Source of the DNA: Microvirga terricola
GTDB taxonomy: Bacteria; Pseudomonadota; Alphaproteobacteria; Rhizobiales; Beijerinckiaceae
Assembly (NCBI RefSeq): GCF_011777495.1
Contig: NZ_JAATJS010000008.1
Coordinates: forward strand, 1 to 64,000
DNA length: 64,000 nucleotides
Direction: 5' to 3'
In this document: piece after piece, positions 44,584 through 53,512 of the stretch
Numbering within the stretch: the stretch's first letter is position 1
Layout of the letters: every line of letters begins with the position of its first letter
Notes under the pieces: generated by a model
Databases searched by the model: none
What the model was told of the DNA's origin: nothing
What the model saw: the letters and a program-made list of their open reading frames with translations, nothing else
Translations under genes and position numbers: made by a program

Positions 44584-45957
44584 TTATTCCTCTCGGAACG
44601 CGCGGTTGAAACTCTCGGTAACCGGCGCGATCAGATAATCGATCGCCCGGCGAGGCTTGTTGACGATCAAAACTTCGGCGGGCATTCCGGGATAGAGCTT
44701 GATGGCCGAATTCGCCGCGAGACTCTCCGGCGAAATTGATGCGCGAGCCACGAAGAATGCGGTGTCGCCGCGCTCGTCGACCTGTTGATCCGCCGCGACA
44801 TAGGTCAGTGTACCCGACAGCGGCGGCAGGCTGCGGTTGTTGTATGCGGTCAGACGCACTTGGACGGGCGCTCCGACGCGCACCGAGTCGATGTCGCGCA
44901 GGCCAACCTTCGCCTCGACGATCAACGGCTCATGCTCGGGGACAATGTCGAGGATGGCCTGACCGGGAGCGATCACGCCGCCAGGAGTTCTTGTGCGGAT
45001 GTTGGTCACGACGCCGGCCTGCGGCGAAACCACTTCGACCCGGCGCAGCACATCCGTCGCGGCGCTCATGCGCTCAACCGTATCCGCCAGCTCAAGCTGC
45101 GTCGCTTGAAGATCCGCCGCAACCTGTTGCTGGAAGTCATTTTCGAGCGACAGGATCTCCAGCTCGGCAGCACCTTTGGCTTGCTCCGCCTTTGCCTTGC
45201 GGGCGACGAGTTCTGCTCCGCGGCCAACCAGCTCGCTCTCCCGGGTCTGCAACTCCGTCAGACGGGGACGCGGCGCATAGCCCTTTTCGACGAGGCCCGC
45301 GACAGCGTTCAGCTCCCGACTCAATAGCTCCGATTGCCGGTTATTTGCCTCTGTTTGCGCGCGAATGGCGCTGAGTTCGGCTTCCTGCTGCTCGACCGTC
45401 TTCCGTTGGATCTCAACCCTCCGATCGAACATCTGCCGACGGGAGATGAAAACCTTTCGCTCTGCTTGAATCACATCCTGCGCAATGGCGGAGGAGGAAT
45501 CCGGGAATACGATCTCCGCGGCATGCGATTGCTCGGCCCGAAGCCGCAGAAGCCGTGTTTCGAGGCCAAGCCTTTTGGCACGCAATTGTTCAAGGTCGGC
45601 CTTCGCCCGTGTATCATCCAGGCGTAATAGCGGCTGGCCGGCTTGAACCAGATCCCCCTCCTGAGCGAGCAACGCCTTCAGCATGCCACCTTCCCAATGG
45701 CTGACAGTCTTGCGTTTCGAATCCACCACGACAGTGGCCGTCGCTATGGCAGCGCTGTCGAGGTGAGCAGCGAAAGCCCAGCCGACAAACCCGCCGACGC
45801 CCGCAATGATTGCAACCAAGCCTGCAATGACCGGAGCCCTGAAGGAGGGGCCGCCTTGTTCCTCGCCCTCGAATCGTTCAACCCAGGTCTTCTGGTCGAT
45901 CACGGGCTCAGAAAGCAGCGTATCGCGGTTCCGAACAAGGATTTGGGCCCCTGACAT
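44584..45957 (-). CDS. type I secretion periplasmic adaptor (HlyD/PrsE family)
   Basis: A 457-residue membrane-fusion protein that links the inner-membrane ABC exporter to an outer-membrane channel. One membrane helix lies near residues 40-63 (VIAGLVAIIAGVGGFVGWAF is its core). Long coiled-coil hairpin regions follow (about 130-290), then the beta-barrel part with SPQAGVVTNIRTRTPGGVIAPGQ and the end PGMPAEVLIVNKPRRAIDYLIAPVTESF, typical of HlyD/PrsE. The GGGGGAC site and short gap after the ABC gene show an operon. ExpD2/WgdB is the counterpart in S. meliloti by position. Confidence 0.93.
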   Translation of the reverse strand: MSGAQILVRNRDTLLSEPVIDQKTWVERFEGEEQGGPSFRAPVIAGLVAIIAGVGGFVGWAFAAHLDSAAIATATVVVDSKRKTVSHWEGGMLKALLAQEGDLVQAGQPLLRLDDTRAKADLEQLRAKRLGLETRLLRLRAEQSHAAEIVFPDSSSAIAQDVIQAERKVFISRRQMFDRRVEIQRKTVEQQEAELSAIRAQTEANNRQSELLSRELNAVAGLVEKGYAPRPRLTELQTRESELVGRGAELVARKAKAEQAKGAAELEILSLENDFQQQVAADLQATQLELADTVERMSAATDVLRRVEVVSPQAGVVTNIRTRTPGGVIAPGQAILDIVPEHEPLIVEAKVGLRDIDSVRVGAPVQVRLTAYNNRSLPPLSGTLTYVAADQQVDERGDTAFFVARASISPESLAANSAIKLYPGMPAEVLIVNKPRRAIDYLIAPVTESFNRAFREE

Positions 45958-45974
45958 GTGACGTCCCCCTTTCC

Positions 45975-47705
45975 CTAAACCGCTCGAATGCCCGGAACAG
46001 CGTTGGCGGTTTTCTCGCCGGCGCCTTTCAAATCGACCACCGAGGCGCGGGGACCGAACTGGGCCACCCGCCCATCCTGCAGAACCAGCATTTTATCGAC
46101 GACCTGCATGATGGAGGGGCGGTGCGCGATCAGAATGACGATCGCCCCATCTGCGCGCGCCGCCGCGATGGCTCGGAGAAGAGCCCGCTCACCTTCCGTG
46201 TCCAGATTGGCGTTGGGCTCATCGAGCACGATGAGGCGCGGCTTGCCATAAAGTGCGCGCGCCAGCGCGATTCGTTGGCGCTGCCCGCCGGAGAGCAGAA
46301 AATTTCCGTCCCCGAGGCGCGTATCGTAGCCCAGGGGGAAGCGTCCGATCATGTTGTGAACGTCGGCGAGGCGCGCCGCCTCCAGCACCAGACGCGGATC
46401 CTCGTTGCGCATCCTTGCGATGTTCTCACGGATCGATCCGTCGAGAAGCGATATGGCTTGCGGTAGATATCCCACCATGTCGCCGAAGGAATCGCGCTCC
46501 CACAGGAAGACATTATGGCCGTCGAGATAGATCCCCCCTGCCGTCGGCTTCAACACGCCAACGAGCAGGCGCGCGAGCGTTGACTTTCCGGCCGCCGATG
46601 GTCCCACGATCCCAAGCACCTCACCCGGCGAGAGCGAAAATGAAATGCCTTTGAGAACCGGGACATCCGCTCCTGGCGGGGCATACACCAACCGATCGAC
46701 AACGAGATCGCCAACGGTACGTGGAGTCGGCTTCGTATCGCGGCTCGGCGTTTCGTTCTCGAGCAAGTCGCGAATGCGCTTCCACGCCGCCAACGCAAAG
46801 ACCCATTGCCGCCAGCCATCCACCATTGAATCAAAGGGCAGCAGAAGACGTCCCATGATGATGCTGGAGGCGACCATCGAGCCGGGGCTCACCTCCTGCT
46901 TGATCACGAGCGTCGCGCCAACCGACAGCACGGCAATTTGCATCATGTAGCGGCATGTGCGCGTCAGCGACGACAGCGCCCGGCCACGAGTCGTCGCCGT
47001 ATCGAGAAGATCGAGGGCGCGAAGCTGCGCCCCGCGCCACCGCCTTGCCAGGGCAGGCAGCATTCCCATCGCTTCGATGGCCTCGGCATGGCGAAGGCTC
47101 CCGCTGATTTCGCCGATGCCGGCAATAGCCGCCTCATTCGCCTTCTTGAGAGAGCGTCGTGTCAGAAGATCGGAGATCAGACTGAGCGCCACAATCAGCG
47201 TCGCCGAGGTCAGCGCAACCAGACCGTAAAGCGGATGCAGGGCGAAAAGAACGGCCAGAAAGATTGGGCACCAGATCGCCTCCAGCGGAACGCCGATCGC
47301 GCTGCCGGCGATAAAGGAGCGAATGTCGTTCAGATCGCGAATCGCTTGCCCGGCGCGCGCCGAGCCATGCTGCACGGAGGCCGCAACCGTTGCCTGCAGA
47401 ACCGGAAGGTTCAGCCTGCGGACCACCATGCTGCCCATCACCTGAAAAGTCAGCGCCCGCACGAAATCGAGAACACCAAAAAGGACAAGGCCCGCGATCG
47501 CAATGACAATCAGCATCGCCAACGTGTCGAGGCTCTGACTGTTTACCACCCGGTCGTGCACCTGCAGCATGAACAGGGGAACGGTAAGCTGCAGGACGTT
47601 GATGATAGCGCTCAAGACGCCGGCGTAGACGACACCCATCACAAAGGCCTTGCGGCCGCGATGGATGAGATCGGCTGCATGTTCGGAAACAGTTACCTTG
47701 TGCAT
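45975..47705 (-). CDS. type I secretion ABC transporter, permease/ATPase (PrtD/PrsD family)
   Basis: A 576-residue half-transporter. Six membrane helices span about the first 320 residues (SAIINVLQLTVPLFMLQVHDR is the PrtD/PrsD signature region, shown here in part by VLQLTVPLFMLQVHD). The ATPase domain has Walker A GPSAAGKST, signature LSGGQRQRIALARAL and Walker B LIVLDEPNANLD. It lacks the N-terminal peptidase-like domain of HlyB, as expected for the PrtD group. ATG 47705 (MHKVTVSE) follows AAAGGG; an upstream start at 47738 is less likely. It should export the RTX protein encoded at 43341-44135. ExpD1/WgdA is the positional counterpart. Confidence 0.93.
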   Translation of the reverse strand: MHKVTVSEHAADLIHRGRKAFVMGVVYAGVLSAIINVLQLTVPLFMLQVHDRVVNSQSLDTLAMLIVIAIAGLVLFGVLDFVRALTFQVMGSMVVRRLNLPVLQATVAASVQHGSARAGQAIRDLNDIRSFIAGSAIGVPLEAIWCPIFLAVLFALHPLYGLVALTSATLIVALSLISDLLTRRSLKKANEAAIAGIGEISGSLRHAEAIEAMGMLPALARRWRGAQLRALDLLDTATTRGRALSSLTRTCRYMMQIAVLSVGATLVIKQEVSPGSMVASSIIMGRLLLPFDSMVDGWRQWVFALAAWKRIRDLLENETPSRDTKPTPRTVGDLVVDRLVYAPPGADVPVLKGISFSLSPGEVLGIVGPSAAGKSTLARLLVGVLKPTAGGIYLDGHNVFLWERDSFGDMVGYLPQAISLLDGSIRENIARMRNEDPRLVLEAARLADVHNMIGRFPLGYDTRLGDGNFLLSGGQRQRIALARALYGKPRLIVLDEPNANLDTEGERALLRAIAAARADGAIVILIAHRPSIMQVVDKMLVLQDGRVAQFGPRASVVDLKGAGEKTANAVPGIRAV

Positions 47706-47964
47706 GCGCACCCTTTCTCGGGCGATATTTTCAACCAAAAACAGGGCTCATAAGAGTATTAACAAGGGGCAAATATGGGAATATTTCCACTAGTCTCGCC
47801 ACTCGACAAATTTCAATACTATCATATGATAAAATCAGCGAATGTCATCTGGGGTACGGCATTTAAATTAAATAAAACAATGTAATACAACTTACAAGTT
47901 TGGGGAAAACGCCTCGGAAATAGTTCAAAATTCGAACTAAACACTTGAACCGTGGCAGGACAGC
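47706..47964. other. AT-rich divergent control region
   Basis: This 259-base gap separates the secretion operon (minus) from the ExpG/MucS-type regulator (plus). It is AT-rich from about 47760 to 47910 and holds the 47820 palindrome plus a long run of TTTAAATTAAATAAAAC. The composition fits a promoter region bound by global regulators. Confidence 0.5.
47820..47831. promoter_or_regulatory. palindrome, candidate operator
   Basis: Perfect 12-base palindrome TATCATATGATA midway between the divergent secretion operon and regulator gene. MarR-type proteins bind palindromes of about this size, so it is a candidate site for the regulator encoded at 47965. Confidence 0.45.
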
Positions 47965-48567
47965 ATGGAATATAAAATCAGCCAAGAAATGAGGTGCTTT
48001 CTGAAAGCGCCGCACGATAATCTGACTCACCTTCCGCCACTGCCGACCCCTCTGGGGGGCGGCACGCCACCAACGGATTCCATGACCACCGCAGAAGACA
48101 TGTCCCCCGTTTCGCACCTCGATCTCTTACGGGTCGTGGAGCGCGTACACCGACGGTACCTTGATTTATTCCGGCTCGATCTGGGACGGCTTGGAGTGGA
48201 CGAACTCAGCCCGTCGCAGGTCATGATGCTGTTCACGATCGGCGCCGACGAACTGACGGTTCGCGACCTCATCGACCGGGGCTACTATTTGGGCTCGAAC
48301 GCATCCTACAACCTGAAGCGCCTCCTCGAGACAGGTCATATCGATCGCACCGCATCGGAGCGTGACCGGCGCTCCGCGCGCATCCGCTTGTCGGAAAAGG
48401 GGCGGAAGCTCTGCGAGGCCGTCCGGAAGATGGATGATTCCTATTACCGGCTGGTCGCGCGCAACGCCGAGGAGAAGCGCGAGCTCGAAATTGCCTTCAA
48501 AACCCTCCAGCGCCTTGAACAGGTCTGGACCGGGGCGCTTCGGTACGGCGGCACGCAGATCATCTGA
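47965..48567 (+). CDS. MarR-type winged-helix regulator, ExpG/MucS/LdtR subfamily
   Basis: A regulator of up to 200 residues. The winged helix includes LTVRDLIDRGYYLGSNASYNLKRLLETGHIDR and DRRSARIRLSEKG, with the RGYYLGSN-SYN stretch characteristic of ExpG/MucS and LdtR. ExpG (WggR) activates the galactoglucan genes of S. meliloti; LdtR controls cell-wall transpeptidase genes in other Rhizobiales. Location beside type I secretion, RTX and glycosyltransferase genes favours the ExpG role. ATG 47965 has an AGGA site; ATG 48082 would give about 161 residues, closer to the conserved part. Confidence 0.83.
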   Translation: MEYKISQEMRCFLKAPHDNLTHLPPLPTPLGGGTPPTDSMTTAEDMSPVSHLDLLRVVERVHRRYLDLFRLDLGRLGVDELSPSQVMMLFTIGADELTVRDLIDRGYYLGSNASYNLKRLLETGHIDRTASERDRRSARIRLSEKGRKLCEAVRKMDDSYYRLVARNAEEKRELEIAFKTLQRLEQVWTGALRYGGTQII

Positions 48568-48671
48568 GATGCCTTTTCCCGAGCGACTTGTGTCTCATAT
48601 TATGCAAATCAACAGAAGAGCCTCTGTAGCCTTGCGCTACCGTGGAGCGCCATCAGCCAAGGGTACAGAAC

Positions 48672-49661
48672 ATGGCTAGGTTTCTTGTTACCGGCGGCGC
48701 CGGATATGTCGGCAGCCATACGGTTCTTGCACTCGTCGAACGCGGCGACGAGGTCGTCGTCATTGATGATCTGTCCCAGGGGCATCGCTCAGCGGTCCCT
48801 CAGGGCGTCGAGTTGATCGTCGAGGACATTGCCAACCGGAACCGACTGCAGGAAGTCTTTGCGGCGTGGCGCTTCGATGGCGTCCTCCACTTCGCAGCGC
48901 GTTCTCTCGTTGGCGAGAGTATGCGCGAACCTCTCCGCTACATTGCCGAGAATGTCAGCAACACGTTGCGCGTCGCCGAAGCGGCGATCAAGTCCGGCTG
49001 CAACCGCTTTGTCGTCTCTTCGACCGCGGCCTTGTTTGGTACGCCGGATCGCATCCCGATCGACGAAGACTCGAAGCTCGCGCCCCTCTCTCCATACGGG
49101 GAATCGAAACTCATGGCGGAACGTGGACTCGAGTGGGCGCAACAGATCCACGGTCTCAACTGGGCTGCCCTCCGCTACTTCAATGCCGCCGGCGCCGATC
49201 CGAAGGGACGGCTGGGAGAGGATCACGATCCCGAGACGCATCTGATCCCGCTGACGATCAATGCCGCACTCGGCCTGGGGACGGAGCTAACGATCTTCGG
49301 CAACACCTACGACACGGTCGATGGAACTGCCGTTCGCGACTATGTCCATGTGACGGACCTCGCGGATGCTCACTTGCGCATTCTCGACCGCCTCGCGGCC
49401 GGATTCAGTGGGCGCTACAATGTCGGCAACGGCACAGGCTATTCCGTCCTTCAGGTGATCGAAGCCGTGGAGCGCATCTCGGGCCGCAAGGTTCCCTACA
49501 AGATCGGCCCTCCGCGAGCGGGAGACCCGCCTGTTCTCGTCGCATCGCCCGCCCGCCTGCAGAAGGACACGGGTTGGAAGCCACAATACGCCTCGCTGGA
49601 TGATATCGTGCAGACCGCCTGGAACTGGCGTGTGGCCCATCCATCAGGGTTTGGCGATTGA
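48672..49661 (+). CDS. galE: UDP-glucose 4-epimerase
   Basis: A 329-residue short-chain dehydrogenase that interconverts UDP-glucose and UDP-galactose. NAD-binding motif VTGGAGYVGSHT is at residues 6-17, the catalytic Tyr-Lys pair is in SPYGESKLMAE, and LNWAALRYFNAAGADP, DGTAVRDYVHVTDLADAH and YNVGNGTGYSVLQVI are GalE landmarks. ATG 48672 follows AAGGG. It lies 104 bases after the ExpG/MucS-type regulator on the same strand and ends at a strong terminator. It would supply UDP-galactose for a galactose-containing exopolysaccharide, like ExoB in rhizobia. Confidence 0.93.
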   Translation: MARFLVTGGAGYVGSHTVLALVERGDEVVVIDDLSQGHRSAVPQGVELIVEDIANRNRLQEVFAAWRFDGVLHFAARSLVGESMREPLRYIAENVSNTLRVAEAAIKSGCNRFVVSSTAALFGTPDRIPIDEDSKLAPLSPYGESKLMAERGLEWAQQIHGLNWAALRYFNAAGADPKGRLGEDHDPETHLIPLTINAALGLGTELTIFGNTYDTVDGTAVRDYVHVTDLADAHLRILDRLAAGFSGRYNVGNGTGYSVLQVIEAVERISGRKVPYKIGPPRAGDPPVLVASPARLQKDTGWKPQYASLDDIVQTAWNWRVAHPSGFGD

Positions 49662-49694
49662 CGGTCACCCGCCGACCGCTGCAAGGAAGCTATG

Positions 49695-49723
49695 AAGAAC
49701 CCCGTGCCTCGCACGGGGTTCTT
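49695..49723 (+). terminator. strong hairpin terminator after galE
   Basis: Perfect 13-bp stem AAGAACCCCGTGC / GCACGGGGTTCTT with a 3-base loop, 34 bases after the galE stop; the descending arm ends in TTCTT. It separates galE from the NAD regulator gene. Confidence 0.85.
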
Positions 49724-49838
49724 CTCGTATCGGCAATCCGATTCGGGAATGCGTCCCGTCGAAAGTTCCTCTCGACGCAGCAGGCGTAAAATCCCATTGT
49801 TGGTAGCCTCCCAGAATCGTGTTCGCTCTTGAGTACCC

Positions 49839-50828
49839 ATGCCGTCCGTTTCATCGTCCCGGTCTTCAGCGCGTAAGCAAACCCCTTTGTCGGCGGATCT
49901 CAGCGCCGTCATCATGGCTGCAACGCCGGACGAGCCTCGCGTTCTGACCGTCCGCGCCACACCACAGCACCTTGATGGCCTTCCCTCCGGCCCCTTGCAG
50001 TCGGAGCACCGGACCTTGGAAATGGGCTTGCGCGCCTGGGTCGCTCAGCAAACGGAACTGAAACTCGGCTATGTCGAGCAGCTTTACACCTTCGGCGACC
50101 GGGACCGCGCGGAGGTAGCTTCCCCCAAAGCTGGGCACGCGCTCTCGATTGCCTATCTCGCCCTTGTCCGAGAGGCGCGCCCAGCGGGGCTGGCACATGC
50201 CACCTGGCGGAATTGGTACGACTACCTGCCATGGGAGGACTGGCGTGAGGGACGCCCCAAAGCCCTCGATGTCATCTCCCCTGCCCTGAGGACCTGGGTC
50301 CGCGAAGGGGGCAAGCCGCTCCGGCAGTTTCGTGAAGAGCGTGTAGAACTGACTTTCGGCCTTGAATCGGGCGCCTGGACGGATGAGCGCGTCCTCGAAC
50401 GTTATGAACTCCTCTTCGAGGCCCGCCTCGTGCCTGAAGCGTTGCGTGAGGGCGGCCAGCCCTCTACGCCGAGGCCCAAGCTGGCCCCGGGTCAATCAAT
50501 GGCGCTCGATTACCGCCGCATGCTGGCAACCGCCATTGGACGCCTGCGGGGCAAGATCAAGTATCGCCCCGTCATCTTCGAGTTGATGCCGAACGCGTTT
50601 ACGTTACTGGAGCTCCAGCGGACGGTGGAGGCCCTTTCAGGCGTCCGACTGCACAAGCAGAACTTCCGCCGCTTGGTGGAAACACAAGGCCTCGCTGAGG
50701 AAACTGGGCAGACCACAACCGAGACGGGTGGGCGACCGGCGAGACTGGTGCGGTTCCGGCGTGAAGTCCTGGTCGAGCGCCCGGCGCCCGGCCTGCGCCT
50801 CCCAGGGACGCGACGCACCGACCTGTGA
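49839..50828 (+). CDS. nadQ: NAD biosynthesis regulator, NadQ/Nudix-related
   Basis: A 329-residue regulator of the alphaproteobacterial NadQ type. The N-terminal half resembles a Nudix-like domain without a usable Nudix box (VEQLYTFGDRDR, HALSIAYLALVRE). The C-terminal winged helix shows FELMPNAFTLLELQRTVEALSGVRLHKQNFRRLVE. These proteins sense NAD or a precursor and repress nad genes. It lies immediately upstream of nadABC in the same direction, and two near-identical palindromes sit between it and nadA. The name rests on family style and context. Confidence 0.8.
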   Translation: MPSVSSSRSSARKQTPLSADLSAVIMAATPDEPRVLTVRATPQHLDGLPSGPLQSEHRTLEMGLRAWVAQQTELKLGYVEQLYTFGDRDRAEVASPKAGHALSIAYLALVREARPAGLAHATWRNWYDYLPWEDWREGRPKALDVISPALRTWVREGGKPLRQFREERVELTFGLESGAWTDERVLERYELLFEARLVPEALREGGQPSTPRPKLAPGQSMALDYRRMLATAIGRLRGKIKYRPVIFELMPNAFTLLELQRTVEALSGVRLHKQNFRRLVETQGLAEETGQTTTETGGRPARLVRFRREVLVERPAPGLRLPGTRRTDL

Positions 50829-50840
50829 TGAAATTACGGG

Positions 50841-50870
50841 TTGACGAAGGCTTATACTCAAATTTAGCAT
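50841..50870 (+). promoter_or_regulatory. candidate nadA promoter
   Basis: TTGACG (50841-50846) as -35 and TAGCAT (50865-50870) as -10, with an 18-base spacer. The -10 lies inside the first palindrome, so a bound repressor would block RNA polymerase. Confidence 0.5.
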
Positions 50871-50871
50871 A
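50853..50871. promoter_or_regulatory. NadQ operator, copy 1 (imperfect)
   Basis: TATACTCA-N3-TTAGCATA, 6 of 8 arm positions symmetric. It has the same ATNCTCA half and 3-base spacer as the perfect copy at 50911 and overlaps the candidate -10 element. Confidence 0.65.
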
Positions 50872-50910
50872 ACAAGCCGGCTTCCGATTTTATCCTTGTC
50901 TAACCCACTA

Positions 50911-50927
50911 ATGCTCAGTTTGAGCAT
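50911..50927. promoter_or_regulatory. NadQ operator, copy 2 (perfect)
   Basis: Perfect inverted repeat ATGCTCA-GTT-TGAGCAT, 11 bases before the nadA ATG and overlapping its AGGAAA ribosome-site region. Two copies 58 bases apart (centre to centre 57) could allow looping or cooperative binding. Confidence 0.75.
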
Positions 50928-50938
50928 AGGAAACCATC

Positions 50939-51937
50939 ATGGTCGATACCACGTCGCTATCCGCAGCGCCGCTCCCATTGCCCGACCTTTATGCGCGGGT
51001 CAGCCATCACATCCTCCCGATGGAATGGCCGGCTCTTGCGGGCGATATCGAGGCTATCCTCTCTCTCAAGCACGAGCGTAATGCCGTTATCCTCGCTCAT
51101 AACTATCAGACGCCGGAGATCTTCCATACGGTCGCCGATATCGTCGGCGACAGCCTAGCGCTGGCGCGCGAAGCAGCAACCACCGACGCGGATATCATCG
51201 TCGTGGCCGGTGTGCATTTCATGGCTGAGACCGCCAAGCTCCTCAACCCGAACAAGACGGTTCTTATTCCGGACAGCAAGGCGGGCTGTTCCCTGGCGGA
51301 ATCGATCACGGCCGAGGATGTCCGCAAGCTGCGCGCCCAACATCCTGGCGTACCCGTGGTCACCTACGTCAACACTTCGGCGGCAGTGAAGGCGGAATCT
51401 GACGTCTGCTGCACATCGGGTAACGCGAAGAAGGTGATCGAATCGCTTGGTGTTTCGAAAGTCATCATGCTTCCTGACGAGTTCCTCGCGCAAAATACGG
51501 CCGCGCAAATACCCGGGGTCGAGATCATCACATGGGCCGGTCACTGCGAGGTGCATGAGCGCTTCACGGCCGAGGACATCCGTTCCGTGCGCGAGAGCTA
51601 CCCCGACGTCGTGGTGCTGGTCCATCCTGAAGCGCCGCCTGAAGTGGTGGCGGAGGCCGATTTTGCGGGCTCGACCGCTGGCATGATCGACTTCGTTGGC
51701 CAGAAGCGGCCCGGCCGCGTCGCCCTCGTGACGGAATGCTCTATGAGTGACAACGTCGCTGTCGAGTATCCCGAAGTCGAGTTCGTACGGCCGTGCAACC
51801 TGTGCCCGCACATGAAACGCATCACGTTGCCGAATATTCGGAAGGCACTTGAGCTGCGCCAGCACGAAGTCCTGATCGATCCCACTCTCGCCGCACGGGC
51901 GAGAATCGCCGTCGAGCGGATGTTGGCAGTTCGATAA
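50939..51937 (+). CDS. nadA: quinolinate synthase
   Basis: A 332-residue cytosolic 4Fe-4S enzyme that condenses iminoaspartate with dihydroxyacetone phosphate to quinolinate. The three cluster cysteines by family alignment are Cys117 ([12 protein letters not shown]), Cys203 (AGHCEVH) and Cys289 (CNLCPHMK). Substrate motifs [20 protein letters not shown] and GSTAGMI are intact. It heads nadABC, with nadB starting 9 bases after its stop, and carries the NadQ-type operators upstream. Confidence 0.97.
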   Translation: MVDTTSLSAAPLPLPDLYARVSHHILPMEWPALAGDIEAILSLKHERNAVILAHNYQTPEIFHTVADIVGDSLALAREAATTDADIIVVAGVHFMAETAKLLNPNKTVLIPDSKAGCSLAESITAEDVRKLRAQHPGVPVVTYVNTSAAVKAESDVCCTSGNAKKVIESLGVSKVIMLPDEFLAQNTAAQIPGVEIITWAGHCEVHERFTAEDIRSVRESYPDVVVLVHPEAPPEVVAEADFAGSTAGMIDFVGQKRPGRVALVTECSMSDNVAVEYPEVEFVRPCNLCPHMKRITLPNIRKALELRQHEVLIDPTLAARARIAVERMLAVR

Positions 51938-51946
51938 GAGGCTTCC

Positions 51947-53512
51947 ATGAAAGCGTCCCCGCAGGATCGCGTCATTGTCGTTGGAGGCGGGATCGCCGGC
52001 CTTGCCGCGGCCCTGCAGCTTGCTCCTTTACCGGTGATGCTGATCGTTGCATCGCCGCTCGGCGAACAAGCCTCGACGCCGTTGGCACAGGGCGGAATTG
52101 CAGCTGCTCTCGGAGAAGACGACGCTCCCGTCTTGCACGCCGAAGACACGCTCCGCGCGGGCGCGGGACTGAGCGATGCGGGCGTTGCCGAGAGGGTCGC
52201 GCGGGCCGCTCCGTCCTGCGTCGAATGGCTAGTGACCCTCGGCGCTCCCTTCGACCGACGTGAGTCGGAAGATCGCCTGATACTGGGGCTGGAGGCCGCG
52301 CATTCTCGTCGACGCATCGTTCACGCCGGAGGCGACAGAACCGGGAAGCGCGTCTTGGAGATTTTGATCCAGGCTGCGCGGGAGACAGAGTCCATCCAAA
52401 TTCTGGAAGAGACGCGCGTTACCGATCTCGTGCTCGATTACAACCGCTCTATTGCCGGTGTTCTCTGCTTGCAGGCAGGAATGGACAAGCCCTTCGTGGT
52501 AATCGGACGGGCTGTTATCCTTGCCACCGGCGGAATTGGCGGGCTTTCCGCACACACGACCAATCCTCTTTCCTCGACAGGCGCTGGGCTTGCTATCGCG
52601 GCTCGCGCCGGTGCTGTCCTGCGCGATCTGGAATTCGTTCAGTTTCACCCGACCGCCATCGCGGTGGGCCTCGATCCGATGCCGCTTGCGACCGAAGCCC
52701 TGCGTGGTGAAGGCGCGGTTCTCATCAATGGTCGGGGCGAGCGCTTCATGCAGGACATTCCCGGCGCGGAGCTTGCTCCACGAGATGTCGTCGCTCGCAC
52801 GATCTTCGCGCAGATTTTAGCCGGCGAGCGCGTCTTTCTGGATACCAGAGAGACTCTCGGCGAAACGATCCAAAAAAGATTTCCAGGAGTGGCCGCGCTT
52901 TGTAAGTTGGCAGGGATCGACCCGGTTCTGCAACCGATCCCCGTGCGCCCGGCGGCGCATTACCACATGGGTGGGATCAAGGTCGACAGCCACGGGCGCA
53001 GCTCTATCGAGGGCCTCTGGGCGTGTGGCGAAGTGGCCTCGACGGGCCTTCACGGCGCGAACCGCCTCGCGAGCAATTCGCTGCTGGAAGCATTGGCTTA
53101 TGCCCGGTGGATTGCCGAGGATGTGAAGAGCGTTATCCCCCCGGCAAAAGTCTCATCGCCTTCCACCCGCCTGCAAGAGACACGTCGGCCCCGTCTGGCC
53201 TCACCACGGATCAGACAGATCATGGATCAGCAGGTCGGTGTTCTCCGCGAAGCCTCCGGCCTATCGAGCGCTATCCGTGAGCTGCGGGCAATGTTGTCGA
53301 ATGAGACGACCGCGTCGAACGACGCAGCTCTCGTGAGCTTATTGATCGCGACTACCGCTTACAGGCGGCGCGAAAGCCGAGGTGCTCATCAGCGGCGGGA
53401 CTATCCCGGTCAAATCGCAGCAAAAGAACAGGCGATCACGCTCGATGAAGCCCTTCGCATCGCAGCACAGATCGACAGAGAGACGACAGAGCCGGCAAGG
53501 AGAGTGGCATGA
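51947..53512 (+). CDS. nadB: L-aspartate oxidase
   Basis: A 521-residue FAD enzyme oxidising L-aspartate to iminoaspartate for NadA. The FAD motif GGGIAGLAAALQL is at residues 12-24. The succinate-dehydrogenase-like core shows STPLAQGGIAAALG, FVQFHPTAI, TEALRGEGAVLIN and RPAAHYHMGGIKVD. The C-terminal helical domain is present but shorter than in E. coli NadB. It lies between nadA and nadC; the stop overlaps the nadC ATG. Confidence 0.97.
   Translation: MKASPQDRVIVVGGGIAGLAAALQLAPLPVMLIVASPLGEQASTPLAQGGIAAALGEDDAPVLHAEDTLRAGAGLSDAGVAERVARAAPSCVEWLVTLGAPFDRRESEDRLILGLEAAHSRRRIVHAGGDRTGKRVLEILIQAARETESIQILEETRVTDLVLDYNRSIAGVLCLQAGMDKPFVVIGRAVILATGGIGGLSAHTTNPLSSTGAGLAIAARAGAVLRDLEFVQFHPTAIAVGLDPMPLATEALRGEGAVLINGRGERFMQDIPGAELAPRDVVARTIFAQILAGERVFLDTRETLGETIQKRFPGVAALCKLAGIDPVLQPIPVRPAAHYHMGGIKVDSHGRSSIEGLWACGEVASTGLHGANRLASNSLLEALAYARWIAEDVKSVIPPAKVSSPSTRLQETRRPRLASPRIRQIMDQQVGVLREASGLSSAIRELRAMLSNETTASNDAALVSLLIATTAYRRRESRGAHQRRDYPGQIAAKEQAITLDEALRIAAQIDRETTEPARRVA

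Noticed and set aside
44383-44739. Plus-strand open frame of 118 codons in the AT-rich gap
   Set aside because: It runs into the antisense of the adaptor gene and lacks a ribosome site or motif.
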